The position numbers and the translations under genes are program-made. This document shows, piece after piece, positions 22,726 to 30,474 of a DNA stretch of 38,570 nt. This DNA comes from a virus. The DNA lies in the IMG/VR virus record IMGVR_UViG_3300042691_007191, positions 1-38,570 of that record; one strand, 5' to 3'. How positions within the stretch are numbered: the first letter of the stretch is position 1; the number at the start of each line of letters is the position of its first letter. The notes under the pieces were generated by a model. The model was not told the DNA's origin. It saw nothing but the letters and a program-made list of their open reading frames with translations, and ran no database searches.

Positions 22726-23144
22726 TGTCTAATCTCCAGCCATCGGCATTCTTCTTTTAACATGCCATATAAAATTAAATTACTTTCATCAGCCGCACCT
22801 TTTCTAATAAGTCCTTCTCGTTTAAACCCAAGATGCTCGTCAAAACGTTGTGCGTCTAAGTTGTCTTCCCGGACTAGTCCGGTAATTCTGTTACATTTAG
22901 CTTGTATAAAAGGGTAAGCAAAACAACGATATAGATAATCTCTAGTCATCCACCGCCTACCTGGTACTGCTGCTACATGCATACAAATTGATGGCCCGGT
23001 GTACCAATTAAATACAACACCTGCAATCAACTCACCATCTTCTTCAAGCCCAATTGAAACAGCATTACCAAAGTCATCCTCATCGATCCTCTGACCGACC
23101 CAAGGTATTACTCTGTTGTCTTGTCCGTAAATGACTGTTTTCAT
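22722..23144 (-). CDS. GNAT-family acetyltransferase-like protein
   Basis: A 140-residue protein with the GNAT layout: β-strands GNAVSIGLEEDGELIAGVVFNWY, a helix after MTRDYLYRCFAYPFIQ (the usual acetyl-CoA pyrophosphate-binding helix region), NRITGLVREDNLDAQRFDEHLGFKREGLIRK (the NxxAxxxyeklGF block) and a final strand. This form is common in podovirus genomes between tail and internal virion genes, where its target is unknown. Its acetylation substrate could be a host or virion protein. The ribosome-binding site before ATG is weak, and the gene is preceded by a 26-base gap. Confidence 0.8.
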   Translation of the reverse strand: MKTVIYGQDNRVIPWVGQRIDEDDFGNAVSIGLEEDGELIAGVVFNWYTGPSICMHVAAVPGRRWMTRDYLYRCFAYPFIQAKCNRITGLVREDNLDAQRFDEHLGFKREGLIRKGAADESNLILYGMLKEECRWLEIRQ

Positions 23145-23170
23145 TGGTTATTACTATAATGTATACCACA

Positions 23171-23371
23171 TTAGCCAGAAACATTCAATTTGGCAATTAT
23201 CTCATTAATTTTACTTATTAGATCGTCAAATGTCGAAGTATTAAGTAAAGGTCTAATTTCTCCGCCACGGGCTCCTGTAATAATTTCTACGTTTTCTTTT
23301 AGCGCAGAAATAGCCTGAGAAACGGCAGTGTCTGGAGAATTAACTGCTGGAATAGCTGGTTTTTTAGCCAT
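23171..23371 (-). CDS. Small conserved structural-region protein
   Basis: A 66-residue protein starting MAKKPAIPAVNSPDTAVSQA, with ENVEIITGARGGEIRPL in the middle and a C-terminal helix (DDLISKINEIIAKLN). The N-terminal MAKKPAIPxV and the VEIITGxRGG block are familiar from small proteins next to tail stabilisation genes of many phages. It is probably a minor virion or assembly protein; no function is established. ATG overlaps the preceding stop (TAATG). Confidence 0.7.
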   Translation of the reverse strand: MAKKPAIPAVNSPDTAVSQAISALKENVEIITGARGGEIRPLLNTSTFDDLISKINEIIAKLNVSG

Positions 23372-25191
23372 TAAGTAGTTAACTCCCTAAGTTCAGCTAT
23401 TGAGCTAGCTATACACACCATACGAACAGGGGTGTTACCTGAAATAATAACCTCATACACATACCCTTTTTTAGCAGCAGGCATCCTAATTGGTTCTTGG
23501 TTTAGGACATCTTCTGCAAATATTTGCTGGCCATCAGCATAAACAATCAATGTAATGTATCTATTTGTACCAAACTCAGGTAAGTCTTTAAGCAAGCTAC
23601 CATTAATTGTCAAAGTGTGGATTGGCGTAGTATTTAAATCACCAAGAACTTTTCCACTTGTGGCTGTAAAAATGGCTATGTTTTCATCTTTGATAGCCTG
23701 TACATACGCATTGTAGGCATCAATATCGTCCATGAATTCGTAGTCAGCTTGTACTTTTACCGCGCCAAAATTGAGCGGGTTTGGCATAACAAACTTTTTA
23801 GACTTCCATTCATAAACAGTAAAGTTAACTGTAGACGAATCTAATTGATATACCTTGTTGTCTAAATTAGAAATAGCATAAATGTTACTAGTACTACGAT
23901 CCACAAATAATGAACGGGTTGGGAAGTTTAGTTTTACTAATGGTGGAATATCGCCACGGGCAATAACAAAACCTTCAATAACACCATTAATGGTAGTAAA
24001 CCCCATATACAAGTTGTTGTACACCGCTGCAACCATTGAGGCTGGATTTAATGCTTGCCATTCATCACGGGTATACAAAGGCACGGTTACTACATCTTGA
24101 GTACCTTGTCCTAAAGAAACTAATCCGTTAGGAGATGCATATAAAACACCATACTGGTCAGAAGTAATAGACCGTTTAGATACGCATGGTTGCGGAATTG
24201 GCAGCTTTTGCTGCGACATAGATGTTGGCGAAACACCCGAAATAAGATACGGAAATCTCGTAGTCAATACTACTAAGTTTGTTTCGTAAACACCCAAACC
24301 TACAATAGGATAATCTACTGTAAGCATGTAGCTTTCTGGCCAGGCATGCGGGTAATACGGTTCACTAAACCATACTTGGTTTCCAATAAAACCAGCTAAA
24401 ATGCCGTTAGGCATAGCCACCAAACCTTTTAAGTTGTTAGGTGGAGGCGTCCAGAATAAAGTTTGAAGCTCAGCCCCCAACTGGGTAACTGATAAATTAT
24501 CTACAAAACTAGTAGTAGCAAGAGGGATCTCAGCTACAAAACTATAAACAACGTTTGTCGCACCAGTAATAGTTCTGTAAATCCGACGATGAGTAATATT
24601 GTAGCCAGTCGTGGGAGCAGTAGAAAAACCTGAAACAGTAACCGTAGTTCCGGCAGCAGTGCTAACTAAAACTGTACCTGCAGGGCTTGGCGCAGATTCT
24701 TCTTTTACTGTACCAAAAGTGCTTACGTACGTATAAACGTACGCTCTGTTTTCAGTTGGAGCAGTACTACTAGATGGGGTTAAAGTCGGCGCACCTACAG
24801 GAGCAGGAACACCCATATTTAAGTAAGCAATAGGATATGGTTGAGGCCCAATACCATTACCCGTAGCCATTGCATAATTTGTCTTTTTTGGTACTCCATC
24901 ACCGGTGTAGTAATAACGGAACTCATTTACGTCCGCAACTGGGCCAGGAACCATGTCAACATCAGTAGCCCACTCAAGCCAATATTTATCACCAGATGGA
25001 CTATCAATACTATAAATAGTCTGTACGTTAGGTGTAGTAGGGGTGTACTCTAAAGTAGCTTCTGACCAAGACCGCAGCTCTCTGGATTGCAGTTTTACAT
25101 TATTTGCAACCTGAGCTTGATTAGGTTCGAGCTGGGTAGGGCCTGTCCTAGGAACAATTCCTGAGAAGTCTTCCAGTTTAATAAATGGCAT
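23371..25191 (-). CDS. Phage stabilisation / tail protein, β-propeller-like
   Basis: A 606-residue β-rich protein. It begins with a conserved phage N-terminus (FIKLEDFSGIVPRTGPTQLEPNQAQ), has a fibronectin-like region (residues about 130-230, with an SAPSPAG block), then a repeat-rich part with LVAMPNGILAGFIGNQVWFSEPYYPHAW, which resembles tail hub or stabilisation proteins (P22 gp10-like by analogy) found in many podoviruses. It probably closes the tail or nozzle beneath the connector. The ATG follows AAAGGTAGGG. The exact structural rank in the tail cannot be decided from sequence. Confidence 0.72.
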   Translation of the reverse strand: MPFIKLEDFSGIVPRTGPTQLEPNQAQVANNVKLQSRELRSWSEATLEYTPTTPNVQTIYSIDSPSGDKYWLEWATDVDMVPGPVADVNEFRYYYTGDGVPKKTNYAMATGNGIGPQPYPIAYLNMGVPAPVGAPTLTPSSSTAPTENRAYVYTYVSTFGTVKEESAPSPAGTVLVSTAAGTTVTVSGFSTAPTTGYNITHRRIYRTITGATNVVYSFVAEIPLATTSFVDNLSVTQLGAELQTLFWTPPPNNLKGLVAMPNGILAGFIGNQVWFSEPYYPHAWPESYMLTVDYPIVGLGVYETNLVVLTTRFPYLISGVSPTSMSQQKLPIPQPCVSKRSITSDQYGVLYASPNGLVSLGQGTQDVVTVPLYTRDEWQALNPASMVAAVYNNLYMGFTTINGVIEGFVIARGDIPPLVKLNFPTRSLFVDRSTSNIYAISNLDNKVYQLDSSTVNFTVYEWKSKKFVMPNPLNFGAVKVQADYEFMDDIDAYNAYVQAIKDENIAIFTATSGKVLGDLNTTPIHTLTINGSLLKDLPEFGTNRYITLIVYADGQQIFAEDVLNQEPIRMPAAKKGYVYEVIISGNTPVRMVCIASSIAELRELTT

Positions 25192-25206
25192 AGCCCTACC
25201 TTTATA

Positions 25207-25425
25207 TTACTCGGCTGCTTCGTCGGCTTCTTTTTTAGCCTTTTTAGCAGCTTTGGGTTTATTCAAAGCTTCAAGCATTTCTTTACCTTCTGCGGTAACC
25301 TCAAAAATGCCGTCTTCGTTTGTCTTACCGACAAATACTCGATTTTCTAAAATGCCGCAAATTAAATTACCTGCAACAATTTCTGCGTTTAACTTCTGTT
25401 GTACTTCGTCAAATGTATATGCCAT
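25207..25425 (-). CDS. Small protein with basic/acidic C-terminal tail
   Basis: A 72-residue protein starting MAYTFDEVQQKLNAEIVAG, with a short β/helix domain (GILENRVFVGKTNEDGIFEVTAEGKEM) resembling a winged-helix-like fold, and a Lys/Ala/Glu-rich tail. ATG at 25425 is chosen because AAGGAG lies seven bases upstream; an in-frame ATG at 25479 would start within the endolysin gene. No known family is recognised. It sits between the lysis cassette and the stabilisation protein. Confidence 0.6.
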   Translation of the reverse strand: MAYTFDEVQQKLNAEIVAGNLICGILENRVFVGKTNEDGIFEVTAEGKEMLEALNKPKAAKKAKKEADEAAE

Positions 25426-25447
25426 GCTTTTCTCCTTGTAAAAACTA

Positions 25448-25900
25448 CTAACTAAATATTCTAGTGCCTTTAGAATCAATAATCAACGCACTTCTACGGG
25501 CTTTACCATCGGCTGAATTTGGTACAGAAATATGCGTCCAACCGCCTGGTTTGCCTTCTTCATAAAATTCTTGTATTAACTGGTCAAACGGGACACCCCT
25601 AGCAATAACAAGTTTGCATACATCTCTAGGAGTCATTCCAGGGACTCTAATATCTGCAGCACACCCTAAACGATGTTGGCTTGTGTCTTTTGACCCGATT
25701 GCGTCATTCACTCTTTTAGATCTAAAAGCAGAATTAACAATAATAGGCACACCCAAAGCATCTCTTACCATTTCTAGTAAATGAGCTAAACGAGTTAAGT
25801 TTTGTATTTCTGCTTGATTTGGAGTGTTATCCCACCCGTTTCTAGAAGCTATGTCTGAAACAGTCAGTTCTTCAAGAGTAAAGTGAGGGGTTAATTTCAT
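25448..25900 (-). CDS. Endolysin: M15 peptidase (D-Ala-D-Ala carboxypeptidase-like)
   Basis: A 150-residue M15-type (Peptidase_M15_3) enzyme. The zinc site is visible as H76 in SQHRLGCAADI with D83, and as H123 in GGWTHIS; the FRS60-61 region and a downstream glutamate (E111) also fit. It cleaves peptide cross-links of peptidoglycan and so should lyse the host, or act as a wall-degrading virion enzyme. There is no signal peptide, so access depends on the holin encoded just upstream. ATG overlaps the holin stop by four bases (ATGA). Confidence 0.92.
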   Translation of the reverse strand: MKLTPHFTLEELTVSDIASRNGWDNTPNQAEIQNLTRLAHLLEMVRDALGVPIIVNSAFRSKRVNDAIGSKDTSQHRLGCAADIRVPGMTPRDVCKLVIARGVPFDQLIQEFYEEGKPGGWTHISVPNSADGKARRSALIIDSKGTRIFS

Positions 25901-26265
25901 TTTTTTAAGTTAGCCACAATACGGGCTCCGAATAGAAAACCAAAAGCAATATTAGCTGCCTCTAAACCAATACGCTGAACATATGCGTCAACAGGCAAAA
26001 AGAGAGTCGATAAACCAACACCTATCACCGTCAAAGCCCCAATATAACGAGATGATGCACGTAAATCTACTACCCATTGACTGGGAGTTCCGTAAGGATT
26101 ATCTAATTTAGCAAGCGCCTCAATACGGGCAATCTCACTTTGGTCTAGTTTGATTTGGTCTTCAATCGTAATGGCTTTTACGCCACCGGTAAACTTACCA
26201 ATTAATTGTTTAATACCTTCTGCAGCGACAGGTACTAAAGCACCAACAATAGTTTCAATAATCAT
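25897..26265 (-). CDS. Holin, GTA-type (three-helix)
   Basis: A 122-residue protein with an N-terminal amphipathic helix (IVGALVPVAAEGIKQLIGKF), a charged central region with RASSRYIG (the conserved R-x-S-x-R-Y/P motif of GTA holins), and two hydrophobic segments (about residues 74-92 and 100-118). The layout fits the GTA_holin_3TM group. It should form inner-membrane lesions that release the M15 endolysin, whose ATG overlaps its stop. The ATG follows AGGTGG. Confidence 0.8.
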   Translation of the reverse strand: MIIETIVGALVPVAAEGIKQLIGKFTGGVKAITIEDQIKLDQSEIARIEALAKLDNPYGTPSQWVVDLRASSRYIGALTVIGVGLSTLFLPVDAYVQRIGLEAANIAFGFLFGARIVANLKK

Positions 26266-26469
26266 TTAGCCACCTATTTTGATGTGGCCTACACCTGCAA
26301 AATAAGTTACCAAACTAATAGCTGCTAGGCCAACTACCCAAAAGAATTTTTTCACAATGGATTCACCCACTGAGATGTATACGTTCTGAATAACTCTTTC
26401 GGTAACTCGTTCAACTAGATGTTCTAGCTGTTCATCAGTCAGTGGTAACGGGGGCTTCTGGCTGGACAT
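26266..26469 (-). CDS. One-TM membrane protein of the lysis cassette
   Basis: A 67-residue protein. Residues 13-35 are a charged amphipathic helix (EQLEHLVERVTERVIQNVYI) and residues 45-62 a single transmembrane segment (FFWVVGLAAISLVTYFAGVG). Such proteins commonly sit directly before the holin gene in phages and may be an antiholin or lysis regulator, although none of this is shown in the sequence. It is not clearly a spanin: there is no lipobox and the periplasmic part is too short. ATG follows AGGTG. Confidence 0.7.
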   Translation of the reverse strand: MSSQKPPLPLTDEQLEHLVERVTERVIQNVYISVGESIVKKFFWVVGLAAISLVTYFAGVGHIKIGG

Positions 26470-26477
26470 CTTTGCAC

Positions 26478-26840
26478 CTATTTTAAGTTACGTAATTTAT
26501 AAAGAGTAGACAAATAAGTTTCCAACGCAGTATCAATAAGATTCTGAATAGGTGTGTCTGTCTTCTCAACCGCAGTATATCTTAGCTTCTCGATCATTCC
26601 AAGATGTTTCTCAAGGATATCAGCGATATCACCAGTATCGGATTCAGTTAGCATGGGGATCTTTCCAATTAAACCATGGCGACCTTGATATGCTTCTGCA
26701 ATAGAGTCAGCGTTGTCAATAATTGTGTCATAAAAAGAGCCTAAAGCCACATGTTGTGCGTATGACTTAGTGTTTAAATGCTCACGATGCGCTACTTCTC
26801 GGCTTAGAAATAATATGGCTATTAAACGTGCAATCATCAT
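26478..26840 (-). CDS. DUF5856-like protein
   Basis: A 120-residue helical protein. The block SREVAHREHLNTKSYAQHVALGSFY followed by SIAEAYQGRHGLI matches the DUF5856 family of phage proteins, as recalled. Its His/Glu pattern (HREH, QHVALGSFYD) recalls ferritin-like four-helix (Dps-like) proteins, which could bind metal, but this is inference. The start at 26840 overlaps the previous stop (ATGA) with GGGGGT before it; a longer ATG start at 26849 exists. Its function in the fibre/lysis region is unknown. Confidence 0.7.
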   Translation of the reverse strand: MMIARLIAILFLSREVAHREHLNTKSYAQHVALGSFYDTIIDNADSIAEAYQGRHGLIGKIPMLTESDTGDIADILEKHLGMIEKLRYTAVEKTDTPIQNLIDTALETYLSTLYKLRNLK

Positions 26841-27217
26841 GACCCCCATTGAGCGGTAGGTTTAACAGGCCAAACAGGATCAGCCACCGGATTTACAGCT
26901 AACTTACGCAAAGCATTACGATAAGTAATAAAAGCTTCAGTATTTACTAAGAAAGGATTTGACTTTGATGGGTCAGACACATCAGGAATAGTAGTCCAGT
27001 CAGTTTCATATAACAAAGTACTAGCCTGCTTTTTACATGCATCTAAAGGGGCTTGTTGCTTATCAACTGTAATTTGCTGATCTACTTGCTCTTGAGTTGG
27101 TTTTGGAATATCTGTTGAAAACCATTGAATATCAGCATAATTGTTGCTAAGTAAGTTCCACTGCGCACCTGGCGCAAGCGTCATTAGCGCTTTTGTAATT
27201 TCAACATTAGTCGCCAT
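26837..27217 (-). CDS. Tail fibre assembly / tail assembly chaperone-like protein
   Basis: A 126-residue protein. The C-terminal half has ASTLLYETDWTTIPDVSDP followed by FITYRNALRKL and PVADPVWPVKPT, the pattern seen in XkdW-like and DUF4376-type tail fibre assembly chaperones (R-x3-L...TDW...D...YR-x-ALR). It directly follows the fibre genes in transcription order, as expected for a chaperone that helps fold or trimerise fibres. The ATG overlaps the preceding stop and follows GGAGAT. Confidence 0.75.
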   Translation of the reverse strand: MATNVEITKALMTLAPGAQWNLLSNNYADIQWFSTDIPKPTQEQVDQQITVDKQQAPLDACKKQASTLLYETDWTTIPDVSDPSKSNPFLVNTEAFITYRNALRKLAVNPVADPVWPVKPTAQWGS

Positions 27218-28095
27218 TATAGGATCTCCAAGAGAATTAAGTTAGCTATTGAATTAGGGAAGCCAAAGTTATATAAAGCATTACTATTAGTATTACGGTA
27301 ATAAACAGCATATGTCAAAGCACTTGTTGAGGCAGGCGCATCTAATAAGCTAATAGAGCTTGAAGCATAAATACTTCCGTAGTAACCAACGTTTACGTTA
27401 CCCATAATACCTGTACCACCGGCTAAGTTAGTTCCGTTTCTAAAAATAGAAATCATGGAGTTAGCGACAGGTGCGTTGTCTTGGGTTTGGGCTAAAGTAC
27501 CACTTTGCAAAACTAGAATTTTGCTAGATACACTAGTTGGGGTAATAGTTGCTTGATGCCCAGTTGATACAAAAGAGCTAGAAGTTGTAGACACAGTGCT
27601 TGTGTATTGATTAGTAATTGCTTGAATAATCCTACCGCTTGTTGGGGGTATCGCTGCAATAGCAGCAGTAATTGCCGCATTTGTATAAGCCGTCGAAGCA
27701 GCTTTTGTAGAAGAATCTACTGTAGCTACAGTGGGTACAGTAATAGTCCCAGTAAAGTCGTTAATTCCAGAAAGAATGCTGTTGCCATCTAACTGAACAA
27801 AATTGTTTAAGTTACCAGCGGTGAGCCGCTGAGCAACTCCGTCGCCAATAGCAAAGTTTTGTGGGGCTGTGCCTTCTTGACCTCGAACTACTGTCAAAGT
27901 GTCAGTTACTCTAGCAGTACATTTTACGATCTCATAGTTACCAAGTGAGTCATAAATCGTAGCAAGAAAATAAGAAGAGCCCGTAGGAGTAGGAAATAAT
28001 GCGCCTAATCCTGAATTAAGGACGATCGTCGTAGTACTAGAGTTAATACTAACTGCTAGTGTTGCTGTCGCATTGTTTTTAAATAAAGCTGGCAT
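27217..28095 (-). CDS. Tail fibre protein (distal)
   Basis: A 292-residue β-rich Ser/Thr/Ala-rich protein. It begins MPALFKNNATATLAVSINSS, followed by ITVVRGQEGTAPQNFAIGDGV, an N-terminal domain commonly found in phage fibre proteins. A Thr/Ala repeat region (about 115-160) is followed by a globular C-terminus (ISIFRNGTNLAGG...), probably the receptor-contact part. It lies immediately before the assembly chaperone gene. ATG follows AAGGAT. Confidence 0.72.
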   Translation of the reverse strand: MPALFKNNATATLAVSINSSTTTIVLNSGLGALFPTPTGSSYFLATIYDSLGNYEIVKCTARVTDTLTVVRGQEGTAPQNFAIGDGVAQRLTAGNLNNFVQLDGNSILSGINDFTGTITVPTVATVDSSTKAASTAYTNAAITAAIAAIPPTSGRIIQAITNQYTSTVSTTSSSFVSTGHQATITPTSVSSKILVLQSGTLAQTQDNAPVANSMISIFRNGTNLAGGTGIMGNVNVGYYGSIYASSSISLLDAPASTSALTYAVYYRNTNSNALYNFGFPNSIANLILLEIL

Positions 28096-28096
28096 A

Positions 28097-28156
28097 TATC
28101 TATCCTTAAGCTGTATATGTTCCTGAAGATGTGAATGTGTGGATGGTGTATCCGCC
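28097..28156. repeat. Direct repeat, copy 1 (adhesin 3' end)
   Basis: About 60 bases covering the intergenic ribosome-binding site and the 3' end of adhesin paralogue 1. Very similar sequence is found at 30415-30474 (paralogue 3), and the last 30 bases (28127-28156) are identical at 32199-32228 (paralogue 4). Such blocks could allow recombination or adhesin exchange. Confidence 0.7.
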
Positions 28157-29077
28157 AGATGAGGTAACTGTACCGCCAGTGCCGCGTTGGGATCCTAGGT
28201 AGCTAATAATTACAACTCCAGAACCGCCGTTACCACCATTAATTACAGATCCTGGGCTAGTTGGCATAGTGCTGCTATCACCACCATTACCACTATTTGC
28301 GGTAGCATTTGTTGGTGATGCTTGCCCTTGATTTCCCCCACGTGCATAAGTTACTGCAGATCCAGAAATTGAATTTGAAGTGCCACTACCGCCTGCATTA
28401 AGATTACCTCCACCTGCAGTTGTTCCAGCGCCTCCAGAACCTCCGCCCCCACCTGCATATCCACTACCAACTACGTTGGCTGTTCCTCCAGCATTGCCTT
28501 GACCAGCTGTTCCAGAGCCACCTAAACCAACAGAACCAGAAGCGCCTTGTGCACCGCCGCCGCCCGATCCACCAGCTAAGCCAGTAGACTTTGCGGCTGT
28601 TGCATTATTTCCAGATGTAGCTCCACCGCCGCCGCCGCCAAACGCAGTTGCTATAGATGTAATCGATGAGTTGGTACCAGTAGTACCTGCTGTAGCACCA
28701 GATCCGCCATTTGTTGTTGAGCTTGTGCCAACGGCGCCTCCAGCGCCTATCGTAATTGCGTAAGAAGTACCACCAGTAAATGTAGCGGTGTTTGATAAAT
28801 ATCCACCAGCGCCGCCGCCAGCACCATTCCATCCATCACCAACAGAGCCTCCTGCTCCACCTCCTCCAGCGATTACGAGATAACTTGCCGAGTACGTTTG
28901 ACTTGTAATCCCGATCCAAGCAACACCTGAGTAAACCTCAGTCTGATTGGTTGTTGTGTTGTAGCCAATCGTGCCGAGAGCTGGGCTAGCAGGACGAGTC
29001 GCAGTAGTCCATTGGGGTGGGGTTAATCCACCTCCTGAAAGAACTCTAGCTAAAAGCGATGCGTTACTCGTGGTCAT
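28106..29077 (-). CDS. Glycine-rich tail adhesin, paralogue 1
   Basis: A 323-residue protein. A short head domain (ATRPASPALGTIGYNTTTNQTEVYSG) and SYLVIAGGGGAGG lead into a glycine-rich core (about residues 70-285) with runs such as GGGGGATSGNN. It ends GGYTIHTFTSSGTYTA. It shares head and end with three neighbours (29484-30413, 30424-32181, 32178-33182). Glycine-rich cores of this kind form polyglycine-II sandwiches in phage S16 gp38-type receptor-binding adhesins; the same role is inferred here. ATG follows AAAGGA. Confidence 0.75.
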   Translation of the reverse strand: MTTSNASLLARVLSGGGLTPPQWTTATRPASPALGTIGYNTTTNQTEVYSGVAWIGITSQTYSASYLVIAGGGGAGGSVGDGWNGAGGGAGGYLSNTATFTGGTSYAITIGAGGAVGTSSTTNGGSGATAGTTGTNSSITSIATAFGGGGGGATSGNNATAAKSTGLAGGSGGGGAQGASGSVGLGGSGTAGQGNAGGTANVVGSGYAGGGGGSGGAGTTAGGGNLNAGGSGTSNSISGSAVTYARGGNQGQASPTNATANSGNGGDSSTMPTSPGSVINGGNGGSGVVIISYLGSQRGTGGTVTSSGGYTIHTFTSSGTYTA

Positions 29078-29087
29078 TTAGATCCTT

Positions 29088-29468
29088 TTACTCTGTTACT
29101 AATTGTACCCAGCTTTGTGTAGCTTCATCCCATTGGTATGGGCCGCCTTCAGTTGGCATCGGTACTGGAGCATTCCAGAGACCTGTATCTTCATCAAGAA
29201 TCCAGCTTGGATATGGTTTTGGCGGAATGAACGCATCAAGCGTTGTATCATAGCTATAACCAATACCTGCGAAGTTCTTGCGAAGAGACTTAGATTGGTC
29301 AGGCGATGGGGTATCGCTATTTGGTTCGTAATGGATGCCGCCTCGAGTATTGTACGAAGTCTTGATCCATTGACCAGGTGACGAATCTACGAATGTTTGG
29401 AAAAAATCTTCCTTAGCAACAATAACCTGAGTTACTTTGCCGTCTACTACTTTTGCATAATGGCCCAT
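29088..29468 (-). CDS. Fibre-region accessory protein, conserved in aquatic phages
   Basis: A 126-residue protein starting MGHYAKVVDGKVTQVIVAKE, with SYNTRGGIHYEPN, KNFAGIGYSYDTTLDAFIPPKPYPSW and YQWDEATQSWVQL. These blocks are well known in cyanophage and SAR11-type phage genomes beside fibre genes. The short WxxxxxxW-type layout suggests a β-rich fold. It may be a fibre-tip or assembly protein, but no function is established. It is placed between two glycine-rich adhesins. ATG follows AAAGGAGA. Confidence 0.75.
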   Translation of the reverse strand: MGHYAKVVDGKVTQVIVAKEDFFQTFVDSSPGQWIKTSYNTRGGIHYEPNSDTPSPDQSKSLRKNFAGIGYSYDTTLDAFIPPKPYPSWILDEDTGLWNAPVPMPTEGGPYQWDEATQSWVQLVTE

Positions 29469-29483
29469 GAAAATCTCCTTTGT

Positions 29484-30413
29484 TTAAGCCGTATAAGTAC
29501 CACTAGATGTGAACGTAATAATTGTATTTGAACCGTAAGTTGTAATCGTTGGACTTCCTGTGGTGTTACCTGAGTAATTTGCTGTAGGTACAGAAAGAAT
29601 AACTACACCAGAAGCACCACTATTACCTGTTCCTCCACCACCGTTACCAGTGTTTGCGGTATTTGGCGCTCCGTCCGCACCAGCTCCTCTTGCATAGGTG
29701 ACAGCAGAGCCAGTTATAGAATTAGAAGTTCCTGCTCCTCCATTACCGTAAGCACCGCCACTCGCATTTCCTCCGACACCGCCAGAACCACCTCCGCCTC
29801 CTGCATAGCCATTCACACCGCCGTTACCGCCAGCATATCCTTGACCTGCTGTGCCAGATCCACCAGATCCACCTGCACTAGTGCCTCCACCGCCGCCGCC
29901 TCCTGACCCTCCTGAAGCGCCATTGCCACCAGTACCACTAGGATTACCTGTACCGCCAGCCCCCCCTCCAACCGCAGTTGCAATACTTCCGCTTATTACA
30001 GAGTTATTACCATTAACTTGTACATTAGGAGTAGCTACATACGCCCCTCCAGCACCGACAGTAATTGTGTAATTAGTTCCACCAGTTAATGTGGTTGTGC
30101 CGGATAATAATCCACCTGCACCTCCATAACCGCCAGAATACCCTCCGGAACCGAGTGTATAAGCACCGCCACCAGCAACCACCAGATAGGACGCTGAATA
30201 GTTTTGACTTGTAATCCCAACCCAAGCATTGCCACTATATATTTCAGTTTGATTGGTTGTAGTGTTATATCTAACTTGGCCAGCTGCGGGGCTAGTAGGT
30301 CTTTGTGCTGTAGTCCCTCTAGGTACGTTAAAACCGCCTGTTGCAGAACTGAAGTCAATTACTCCTTCTGCATTAGTTGAAACCATCGAGCCTGGGATTT
30401 TTGTTAATGCCAT
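29484..30413 (-). CDS. Glycine-rich tail adhesin, paralogue 2
   Basis: A 309-residue protein. The head domain (GTTAQRPTSPAAGQVRYNTTTN and NAWVGITSQNYSASYLVVAGGG) and most of the glycine-rich core (about residues 75-265) match paralogue 1. Its end, ITTYGSNTIITFTSSGTYTA, is a variant of the shared C-terminal motif. On the opposite strand the core gives proline-rich frames that are shadows. Inferred role: alternative receptor-binding tip, like its paralogues. ATG follows AAGGATAG. Confidence 0.75.
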   Translation of the reverse strand: MALTKIPGSMVSTNAEGVIDFSSATGGFNVPRGTTAQRPTSPAAGQVRYNTTTNQTEIYSGNAWVGITSQNYSASYLVVAGGGAYTLGSGGYSGGYGGAGGLLSGTTTLTGGTNYTITVGAGGAYVATPNVQVNGNNSVISGSIATAVGGGAGGTGNPSGTGGNGASGGSGGGGGGGTSAGGSGGSGTAGQGYAGGNGGVNGYAGGGGGSGGVGGNASGGAYGNGGAGTSNSITGSAVTYARGAGADGAPNTANTGNGGGGTGNSGASGVVILSVPTANYSGNTTGSPTITTYGSNTIITFTSSGTYTA

Positions 30414-30414
30414 T

Positions 30415-30474
30415 TATCTATCCTTAAGCTGTGTATGTACCGCTAGATGTGAATGTATGGATTGTGTATCCGCC
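30415..30474. repeat. Direct repeat, copy 2 (adhesin 3' end)
   Basis: Corresponds to copy 1 at 28097-28156, including the shared CTATCCTTAAGCTGT stretch, with a few differences; the 30-base core at 30445-30474 differs from the others at two bases. It spans the end of paralogue 3 and the ribosome-binding site of paralogue 2. Confidence 0.7.

Noticed and set aside
26266-26469. Spanin candidate
   Set aside because: There is one transmembrane helix but no lipobox and only a very short part beyond the membrane, so a lysis regulator fits better.
26837-28095. Programmed frameshift between tail genes
   Set aside because: The overlaps are ordinary ATGA-type stop/start overlaps, each with its own ribosome-binding site; no slippery heptamer was noticed there.
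29851-30072. Proline-rich + strand ORF opposite a glycine-rich adhesin
   Set aside because: Gly codons read on the other strand give Pro; there is no ribosome-binding site, and it is a shadow of the - strand adhesin.
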